The translations under genes and the position numbers were made by a program. The notes below the pieces were generated by a model, which was given only the letters and a program-made list of their open reading frames with translations, made no database searches and was not told the DNA's origin. This document shows positions 1 to 5,548 of a stretch of DNA of 9,673 nt, one piece after another. Source of the stretch: Rikenella microfusus (GTDB taxonomy: Bacteria > Bacteroidota > Bacteroidia > Bacteroidales > SZUA-534); contig DYQV01000077.1 of the NCBI GenBank assembly GCA_020719105.1, positions 1 through 9,673 on the forward strand, given 5' to 3'. The stretch's first letter is position 1. Every line of letters starts with the position of its first letter.

Positions 1-1781
1 TTTCCGATAATCGGCTTACAAAAATTAGTGAGAAGTTATCAGAATTACATAAATTAAATTATTTGAACCTCAGTAAAAATAAGCTTACTGATATTTCTGA
101 AAAGATTGCAAATATGCCATCGTTAAACGAGATTTTTTTAGAAGAAAACTCCTTTGACATGTTGCCTCCGGAAATTGTTGCAAGAGGTATTCAATCTATT
201 CGGAATTTTTATAAAGAACTTGAAGAAAAGGATTTTCTATATGAGGTAAAACTAATATTAGTTGGTCAAGGAAGGGTGGGGAAAACTTGCATTTCTAAAG
301 CATTGATGAATAGTGATTATATTTTAGATGATACAGAAAGTACTGAGGGTATAAACATAAATAGTTGGGTTATTCCAAAAAGTGAAATTGTTAAGATTAA
401 TCCTGCTATTCAACGAGACTTTCAAATTAATATTTGGGATTTTGGTGGTCAAGAAATATATCATTCTACACATCAATTTTTTCTTACAAAGCGATCCATG
501 TACATGCTTGTTACTGAGTCAAGAAAAGAGGATAGTCACGATGATTTCTATTATTGGCTAAATATCATTAAATTATTAGGTGATAAAAGTCCAGTTATTA
601 TGGTTCTAAACAAATGTGATCAACCGACCAAGGATTTGCCGATTAAAGAATATAAAGAGTCTTTTTCAAATATAGTTGATTTTCATAAAATTAGTCTTAA
701 GACTGGATTTGAAGAAAATTTAAGGGAATTCAAACTTGCTTTAAAAACAATCGCATCTAATTTACCTCATATTGGAAATCCATTACCAAAACAATGGGTT
801 GATATTAGAAGAGAAATAGAAATATTAAAACAAGGTGGAAAAAATTATATAACTGAATGCGAATACCTTGAGATATGCAGAAAACATTACCGAAAAGAAG
901 AAAGTGCATTATTTTTAAGTGAATATTTTCATGACTTAGGAGTTTTATTGCATTTCCAAGAAGATTTTGAATTAAAGGATACAGTGATTCTTAATCATGA
1001 ATGGATTACTACTGGGGTTTATAGAATTCTAGATGATAGAAAGGTGATTGAACAAAAAGGTCGTTTCTCAAATGAAGACATAACAAGAATATGGGCAGGT
1101 GAAGAATATAAATCAAAAATAAGGGAATTAATTTCACTTATGAAGAATAGAAAATTTGATTTATGCTTTGAACTTCCTAATGGAGAATACTTAGTTCCAC
1201 GTTTGTTGCCAGTTGATGAAATAGAACATGATTGGATTAGTTCATCAGAGAATACAAAATTTGAATTTCGATATAAATTTATGCCCAAAGGTATTCTAAC
1301 TAGGCTTATAGTTAAATTAAACTCGGATATTTACGATAACAAATACTGGCGCTATGGTGTAATTCTTCACGATGATGGTACACAAGCTTTCATTAAAGAG
1401 AAATATTTTGAGAATAAGATCACAATTGAATTAAAAGGAAAACACAAACGTGAATACTTATTCATTATTAGGAAAGCTATTAAAGAAATTCATAAAGACT
1501 ATAATAAGATCAAAGTTTCCGAAATGATTCCTTGTAATTGTTCACATTGTAAAACGGTTAATACTCCCCAATTTTATGATTTCGACACATTACAGAGATA
1601 TGAATTAAATGAAATCCCGGATATTCGCTGCGATAAAAGTTTAGAAATAGTTAAAGTATCATCATTAACAAATGATATTGTTAGAAAAAAATTAACGAAC
1701 GACCGCATAATTGCTTGTGAGAATAAGAATGCCGACATTCTAAACAATCTTAATTTTGAGAACATTGTTTTTTTTTCCTGA
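1..1781 (+). CDS. LRR-Roc-COR (ROCO) family GTPase, 5' end outside window, frame ends in a T9 run
   Basis: The frame is open from the left edge of the window. A TTG at 63 is only an apparent start, because the codons before it encode the same leucine-rich repeat pattern (LNYLNLSKNKL, then LNEIFLEENSF at roughly 23-residue spacing). A Ras-like Roc domain follows, with P-loop GQGRVGKT at 264-287, the switch II motif WDFGGQE at 435-455 and the base-specificity motif NKCD at 609-620. A COR region covers about 780-1500. After it comes a cysteine cluster CNCSHC at 1533-1550 with a further cysteine about 45 residues on, as I recall in other prokaryotic ROCO proteins. ROCO proteins are GTP-dependent dimerising switches; the ligand sensed here is unknown. 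The frame stops at TGA 1779-1781 directly after nine T's, and the protein very probably continued (see next entry). The gene is visibly more AT-rich than the core genes to the right. Family assignment is firm; cellular role is inference. Confidence 0.88.
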   Translation, partial: SDNRLTKISEKLSELHKLNYLNLSKNKLTDISEKIANMPSLNEIFLEENSFDMLPPEIVARGIQSIRNFYKELEEKDFLYEVKLILVGQGRVGKTCISKALMNSDYILDDTESTEGININSWVIPKSEIVKINPAIQRDFQINIWDFGGQEIYHSTHQFFLTKRSMYMLVTESRKEDSHDDFYYWLNIIKLLGDKSPVIMVLNKCDQPTKDLPIKEYKESFSNIVDFHKISLKTGFEENLREFKLALKTIASNLPHIGNPLPKQWVDIRREIEILKQGGKNYITECEYLEICRKHYRKEESALFLSEYFHDLGVLLHFQEDFELKDTVILNHEWITTGVYRILDDRKVIEQKGRFSNEDITRIWAGEEYKSKIRELISLMKNRKFDLCFELPNGEYLVPRLLPVDEIEHDWISSSENTKFEFRYKFMPKGILTRLIVKLNSDIYDNKYWRYGVILHDDGTQAFIKEKYFENKITIELKGKHKREYLFIIRKAIKEIHKDYNKIKVSEMIPCNCSHCKTVNTPQFYDFDTLQRYELNEIPDIRCDKSLEIVKVSSLTNDIVRKKLTNDRIIACENKNADILNNLNFENIVFFS

Positions 1782-2294
1782 GAGGGATAGTTCTTCTGTT
1801 TTCGTTAAAACTAAAACAAAGCTAGGGTATTATGGCCTAAGGGATCGGGATTATTTATTGGATACTGAAATTGAGCGAATTAGAAAGAAATATCCTAACT
1901 ATTTCATCCTTAATTATTATTGTTTCGAGAATTATTTATACCATCCAGATAATATTGAGGAACTAAATATTTCTGCTTTTGACAAAAAAGAATATATTGA
2001 AGAAATAATAAAGCAAAAGAATGAAGTTAAATATCATATTTTTCAATTTATAAGAACTCCAGAAAGAATTATCAAGAATTCCAAGCTCAGCAAGAGAATC
2101 TTTATGATAAACATAATGAAAATGATATTATGAAATATCTTGAATCAGACGAGATTGAGGTTTTTTTTAAATCTTTTAGCATGAAAGATTTCTTTAATAA
2201 AAAAATTATTGAAAAGTATGGTTTAAAAGAAATAGAACTTGCAAAGACTTTGTGGTTTCAAAAAAAGATGAGTTTCATAATTCAATTTGATTGA
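1756..2294 (+). pseudogene. Frameshifted C-terminal part of the ROCO gene, DUF4435-like domain
   Basis: Past the T9 run at 1768-1776, coding sequence resumes in the +1 frame (1777 to about 2040) and reads GLRDRDYL (DRD codons at 1843-1851) and CFENYLYHPDNI (ENYL at 1927-1938). A D-R-D pair followed by an E-N-Y-L motif is what I recall of DUF4435, a TOPRIM-like domain often joined to ATPases. That frame then degenerates and stops at 2133. The original frame, open again from about 2031, reads KNSRKNYQEFQ and continues for about 85 residues to TGA 2292-2294. One fewer T in the first run and one more T in the T5 run at 2039-2043 would restore one continuous protein of more than 750 visible residues. 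The piece from 1756 has its own TTG but no ribosome binding site, so I read it as part of the upstream gene and not as a separate gene. Decay, sequencing indels or slippage could each explain the breaks. The DUF4435 label is tentative. Confidence 0.6.
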
Positions 2295-2297
2295 ATT
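2279..2297. terminator. Small AT-rich hairpin between convergent genes (weak)
   Basis: AATTCAAT at 2279-2286 and ATTGAATT at 2290-2297 form a perfect 8-bp inverted repeat with a 3-base loop. It straddles the last in-frame stop of the ROCO reading and lies about 40 bases from the integrase stop. It could slow transcription between the two convergent genes, but it is AT-rich and has no clean T tract, so the assignment is weak. Confidence 0.2.
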
Positions 2298-2336
2298 GAC
2301 ATTTATTGTTCATAATCTTAAAATGAAATTCAAAAA

Positions 2337-3644
2337 TTAGATGTTACCAGTATTATTTTCTTTTAACTCTAATTCTTTTAAAATCTTTGCTTGGTCATCA
2401 TCAAATACCTTTTGCAATATTTCGGCATGCTCTTCAGGTGTTACTTTAATATAGGCTAAAAATGCCTTTTCTGTTTTATGCCCCGTTAATGCCATAATGG
2501 TTATAGAAGGTACTCCTTTTTTATAAAGATTGGTTGCAAATGATCTTCTGGCGGTATGTGAAGATGTTAAACTCCATTTAGGGGAGGTTGTTGTTTTTTT
2601 TTCACCACCTTTCGTCATTGTCTTTTTAAATGGTTCATCCAATACTGCTATTTGGCAGGCTTCTTTTATATAGTCATTGAAATTAGAAATCGCAATTTTA
2701 TTAGGCAGCTTATAGTTATACTTTTCCAGAATCATTTTTGTATGCTGATGTAACGGTAAAATTACTTTATTCCCTGTTTTTCGGTTAGTCACACGAATTT
2801 TATCATGTATTAAATCATCTCGCTCAAGGGTACTTAAATCTGAGTATCTTAAGCCGGTCCAACAACCTATTATAAATAAATCCCGCACTCGTTCAAGGTA
2901 AGGTGACTTTGATAAGTCTTTTCTATAAAGCTTTTCAAGTTCGTCTTCCCTAAAATAAATATTCTCACTATCTTCTGAAGGTTCTATAAAAAATTCAATA
3001 TCCCTATGAATTGAATGTCCTCTTCTTTCAGCTGCATGAAGAAATACTTTTAAGGTATCAATGTGTTTACCAACGTTGTTTACCGCAAACCCTTTATTAA
3101 TCGTTAAAAAATCATAATATTCTTCATAAAAATTATAATCCACATTTTTCAACAATATCTTGGGATTAAATGTTTTAGCAACCTCATTAATATACTTTTG
3201 TGTCAATTTATACTTGGTAATGGTTTTTGGATCTAATTTCTTACCTGATTTTTTAATGGTCATATTGGGTGCATTCAAAACAAAATCATCAATGAAATCA
3301 AGTAACCGTAGCTCCTTTTTCTCTTCACTATCTTGGGGATCAGAATATTCATCAATTTGAGTTTGAACCCAATTACTATCAATGATTTCCTTATTGGTGA
3401 CTTTATTAAAAGCATTTAATATATGGGCTTCAAGTTTCAATAGGTTTGAATTTACTTTGAGCTCTGTATCTTTAAACTTCTCTTGATCAATTCGTTGTTT
3501 TTTCTTATTCCACGAATTAAACTCAACTAAATAAGGAGTTATACCATAGTATGTAATGGTACTAATTTTAAATTTTACCCGGATATTAATGGTTGGATTC
3601 TTCTTTTCTAAGGAAGTTCTTACATAATATAATACAGTTGCCAT
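2337..3644 (-). CDS. Tyrosine recombinase / integrase of an integrative element
   Basis: Site-specific recombinase of 435 residues that would catalyse insertion and excision of the element through a covalent 3'-phosphotyrosine. Domain order matches Bacteroidetes conjugative-transposon integrases: an N-terminal arm-DNA-binding region (about 1-95), a SAM-like core-binding region (about 112-205), and the catalytic domain (about 228-410). The catalytic set is complete: R266 in TGLRYSDL, K289 in TNRKTGN, H363 and R366 in SHTARRSF, H389 in LTGHKTEKAF, and nucleophile Y398 in AYIKVTPEEH. Length is normal and no break is seen, so it is probably active. The start ATG at 3644 lacks a Shine-Dalgarno sequence but lies about 16 bases downstream of a plausible -7 box. 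Its upstream side faces the 3' end of a tRNA-Thr gene about 175 bases away, which marks the tRNA as the likely insertion site. The ROCO gene is convergent with it and would be cargo. No excisionase, relaxase or plasmid-type replication gene is visible. Confidence 0.95.
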   Translation of the reverse strand: MATVLYYVRTSLEKKNPTINIRVKFKISTITYYGITPYLVEFNSWNKKKQRIDQEKFKDTELKVNSNLLKLEAHILNAFNKVTNKEIIDSNWVQTQIDEYSDPQDSEEKKELRLLDFIDDFVLNAPNMTIKKSGKKLDPKTITKYKLTQKYINEVAKTFNPKILLKNVDYNFYEEYYDFLTINKGFAVNNVGKHIDTLKVFLHAAERRGHSIHRDIEFFIEPSEDSENIYFREDELEKLYRKDLSKSPYLERVRDLFIIGCWTGLRYSDLSTLERDDLIHDKIRVTNRKTGNKVILPLHQHTKMILEKYNYKLPNKIAISNFNDYIKEACQIAVLDEPFKKTMTKGGEKKTTTSPKWSLTSSHTARRSFATNLYKKGVPSITIMALTGHKTEKAFLAYIKVTPEEHAEILQKVFDDDQAKILKELELKENNTGNI

Positions 3645-3660
3645 AGCTTAATATTTTTAT

Positions 3661-3668
3661 CAAAGATA
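3661..3668 (-). promoter_or_regulatory. Candidate Bacteroidetes-type -7 box for the integrase gene
   Basis: On the minus strand the bases read TATCTTTG, an exact match to the TAnnTTTG box used by the primary sigma factor in Bacteroidota, 16 bases before the integrase ATG. I see no clear TTTG -33 element at the usual spacing. The repeats described in the next entries lie directly upstream, so integrase binding there could repress its own gene. Confidence 0.4.
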
Positions 3669-3675
3669 TAAAATA

Positions 3676-3726
3676 TTTGCACCTAAATTTGCACCTATTT
3701 TTTTGTACGTGTGTGAATTTAGGTGT
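3676..3726. repeat. Repeated TTTGCACCTA motifs, two direct copies and one partial inverted copy (candidate arm-type sites)
   Basis: TTTGCACCTA occurs at 3676-3685 and 3688-3697, a 12-base period. The core CACCTAAATT at 3680-3689 recurs in inverted orientation at 3717-3726. Short repeats of this kind between a tyrosine recombinase gene and its attachment site are typically bound by the integrase N-terminal arm domain or by an excisionase. The repeat pattern is directly visible; the binding role is inferred from position. Confidence 0.5.
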
Positions 3727-3769
3727 ACTTTAGTGAAATGATAAAAAGCTCTAAAGCCTATGGATGCTG

Positions 3770-3789
3770 TTCACTTGCGTTCACTTGTG
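3770..3789. repeat. Tandem 10-bp repeat TTCACTTGYG next to the tRNA 3' end
   Basis: TTCACTTGCG at 3770-3779 is followed immediately by TTCACTTGTG at 3780-3789, differing in one base. The pair ends 29 bases from the encoded CCA of the tRNA gene, inside the presumed attachment region. It may be a further recombinase or accessory-protein site. Confidence 0.45.
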
Positions 3790-3818
3790 TTTATGTGGAA
3801 ATAAATTGAAGGGGTATT

Positions 3819-3894
3819 TGGAGCCTCTCATGGGACTCGAACCCACGACCTGCTCATTACGAATGAGCTGCTCTACCAACTGAGCTAAAGAGGC
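3819..3894 (-). tRNA. tRNA-Thr (anticodon CGU), presumed integration site
   Basis: Read on the minus strand, a full cloverleaf forms. The 7-bp acceptor stem GCCTCTT/GAGAGGC ends in one G-U pair. The D arm is GCTC/GAGC. The anticodon stem GCTCA/TGAGC encloses loop TTCGTAA with anticodon CGT. The T arm is GTGGG/CCCAT with loop TTCGAGT. The discriminator is T at 3822, and CCA is encoded at 3819-3821. It decodes threonine codon ACG. The 3' end points at the integrase gene, the usual geometry for an element inserted at a tRNA 3' end with the tRNA restored by the element's own copy of the core. No second copy of the tRNA 3' end is seen in the window, so the other attachment site should lie beyond the left edge. 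Confidence 0.95.
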
Positions 3895-4053
3895 ATATTT
3901 CCAAAAAACAAGTTTATTAACTCATTAAGGCGGTAAAAATAACTCAATTTTTAAATAATTGTTCGGCCACTTAAAAAAATGATGAAATTAATAGACGAAT
4001 TAAATTAATATTTCTATTTTGCCCCCTTTGGAATGCAATTAAACTAAGGGAAT

Positions 4054-5250
4054 ATGAACTACATTTTATTCGACGATAAAACATGGGAGCAATTATTACC
4101 ACTTACTTTCACACGTCCTGTATCGGAAATTAGATTGGGCATACTTACCATGAAAGAAAAATGGGAAAAGTACTTGCAAGCTTCCTGTTCCTATTATACA
4201 AAAGATTATTTGCAGCAAAAGTTTCCGATGGAGCAGGAAGAGGACAACCTGTTTATTAATAGTTCATTAATTCCAACGGCAGAGCTACTCTCTGAAATTG
4301 AGAATCTGGAATTGAATCAGGTGCTTAAGAGTGGCGACATTGTTTGCGCCTTGCGCATCCATAAAATTGATCCTACTACTTTTGATCCTTCATCGTACAT
4401 TAAAGGTACTGAAATTCAAACCATATCCGATTTAATTAAAATTAATTACCCCTGTGATATATTCCAAATGAATGGCGATGGAATTGAACACGATTTTAAA
4501 CTGATTACCAAAGGGAAAAAATCGCAGGCAATTAGTAAAACCAACAATATTATTGGCGATAAAGAAATTTTTGTTGAAAGGGGAGCTGTGGTTGAATTTG
4601 CCACCATCAATACTAAAAATGGGCCGGTTTACATAGGAAAAGGGGCAGAGGTGATGGAGAATTCCGCTATTAGAGGACCGTTTGCGTTATGCGCTCACAG
4701 TACCGTTAAAATGTCAGCTAAAATTTACGGTCCAACAACCATCGGTCCGAATTCAAAGGTTGGGGGTGAGTTGAATAATGTAGTCATTTTTGGAAACTCG
4801 AACAAAGCACACGATGGTTTTCTTGGAAATTCTGTGATTGGCGAATGGTGCAATTTGGGAGCCGATACCAATAACTCAAACCTTAAAAACAATTATGCTG
4901 AGGTGAAAATCTGGAGCTATCAAACCGACCAATTTGTTAAAACCGGACTCCAGTTTTGCGGATTAATTATGGGTGATCATTCCAAATGCGGCATCAATAC
5001 CATGTTTAATACCGGAACGGTAGTTGGGGTTGCAGCCAATATTTTTGGCGACGGGTTTCCCCGGAATTTCATTCCATCTTTTACATGGGGAGGTTCACAC
5101 AAATTTACCGAGTGCCGCATCGAAACAGCTCATGAAATTGCCCAACGGGTAATGGAACGCCGTGGTTTGGTTTTCGATGAAAAGGAACAACAAATTATAA
5201 ATGAAGTATTTAAGCGTACGGCAAAGTACCGCGTTAATTTTCAGAAATAA
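4054..5250 (+). CDS. GlmU-like bifunctional sugar nucleotidyltransferase / acyltransferase (alternative Bacteroidetes type)
   Basis: A protein of 398 residues in two parts. The N-terminal part (about 1-160) opens with NYILFDD and LLPLTFTRPVSEIRLGIL, which I recall as the hallmark of the alternative GlmU family TIGR03991, and lacks the classic LxxGxGTRM pyrophosphorylase motif of E. coli GlmU. The C-terminal part (about 165-360) is a left-handed beta helix of hexapeptide repeats (for example VYIGKGAEV, IYGPTTIGPNSKV, GEWCNLGADTNNSN), as in acyltransferases. The expected role is making UDP-N-acetylglucosamine, or a related activated sugar, from glucosamine-1-phosphate in the cytoplasm for cell-envelope synthesis. 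Substrate is inferred from family, not shown by the sequence. The start ATG at 4054 has AAGGG just upstream at unusually short spacing. It is transcribed away from the tRNA and followed by a hairpin-rich spacer, so it is probably monocistronic. It marks the start of core genome to the right of the island. Confidence 0.85.
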   Translation: MNYILFDDKTWEQLLPLTFTRPVSEIRLGILTMKEKWEKYLQASCSYYTKDYLQQKFPMEQEEDNLFINSSLIPTAELLSEIENLELNQVLKSGDIVCALRIHKIDPTTFDPSSYIKGTEIQTISDLIKINYPCDIFQMNGDGIEHDFKLITKGKKSQAISKTNNIIGDKEIFVERGAVVEFATINTKNGPVYIGKGAEVMENSAIRGPFALCAHSTVKMSAKIYGPTTIGPNSKVGGELNNVVIFGNSNKAHDGFLGNSVIGEWCNLGADTNNSNLKNNYAEVKIWSYQTDQFVKTGLQFCGLIMGDHSKCGINTMFNTGTVVGVAANIFGDGFPRNFIPSFTWGGSHKFTECRIETAHEIAQRVMERRGLVFDEKEQQIINEVFKRTAKYRVNFQK

Positions 5251-5276
5251 AAATTGCCAATACCGGTTTTTTACTG

Positions 5277-5347
5277 AACCCGCTTTATTCATACCTGAGC
5301 ACAGCGAAAGGTGTGAATGTGCGATGGGCATTGGGTTGCAAAGCGGG
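5277..5347. repeat. Nested inverted repeat with REP-like core downstream of the GlmU-like gene
   Basis: CCCGCTTT at 5279-5286 pairs perfectly with AAAGCGGG at 5340-5347. Directly inside, ATTCATACC at 5287-5295 pairs with GGTGTGAAT at 5310-5318 (one U-G wobble). The loop core CCTGAGCACAGCGAAAGG at 5294-5311 resembles a short dispersed intergenic repeat I recall from many Bacteroidota genomes (CCTGAGC, a few bases, CGAAGG). GGGTT at 5333-5337 could compete for AACCC at 5277-5281, so alternative folds exist. It begins 27 bases after the GlmU-like stop codon. Pairing is seen directly; the repeat-family link is from memory and unverified. Confidence 0.5.
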
Positions 5348-5353
5348 AAACCC

Positions 5354-5415
5354 CGATTTAGCTACACCCAAAATTGGGAGTTTTTATTTTCCCAATATTG
5401 AGGTGTAGCTTAATC
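5354..5415. repeat. Long imperfect inverted repeat with T-rich loop
   Basis: The left arm 5354-5379 contains AGCTACACC and AATTGGGA. The right arm 5390-5415 contains TCCCAATA and GGTGTAGCT. With one mismatch at the foot and a small bulge plus one mismatch in the middle, the arms form a stem of about 25 bp around a T-rich loop (5380-5389). Too long for a plain terminator and without a following T tract, it may be a mobile palindromic repeat or a structured 3' UTR that also stabilises or stops the GlmU-like transcript. Confidence 0.55.
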
Positions 5416-5419
5416 GTCA

Positions 5420-5439
5420 GGATTATTAATGAATAATCC
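5420..5439. repeat. Perfect 8-bp inverted repeat upstream of lon
   Basis: GGATTATT at 5420-5427 and AATAATCC at 5432-5439 are perfectly complementary around a 4-base loop AATG. It follows the long hairpin by five bases and lies about 110 bases before the lon start. The rest of the spacer, 5440-5536, shows no convincing Bacteroidetes promoter box to me. Confidence 0.45.
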
Positions 5440-5536
5440 GGGTGAATAGTTTTATTTCCAGTTTTCCTTTGGCATAACTATTGACATTACAGCGCATTCA
5501 ATTAAAAAATTCATTTTACTGACAACATGTCGCAAC

Positions 5537-5541
5537 AAGGA
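5537..5541 (+). promoter_or_regulatory. Ribosome binding site AAGGA that fixes the lon start
   Basis: AAGGA is seven bases before the ATG at 5549. A second in-frame ATG at 5558 is possible but would have worse spacing, so 5549 is preferred. Confidence 0.55.
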
Positions 5542-5548
5542 AAATATT

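Noticed and set aside
63..65. TTG as the start codon of the ROCO gene
   Set aside because: The codons from position 3 onward encode the same leucine-rich repeat pattern in the same frame with no stop, so the true start lies left of the window.
5201..5401. Readings on both strands across the GlmU-like gene end and the hairpin block
   Set aside because: They follow palindromic non-coding sequence, lack ribosome binding sites and resemble no protein family.
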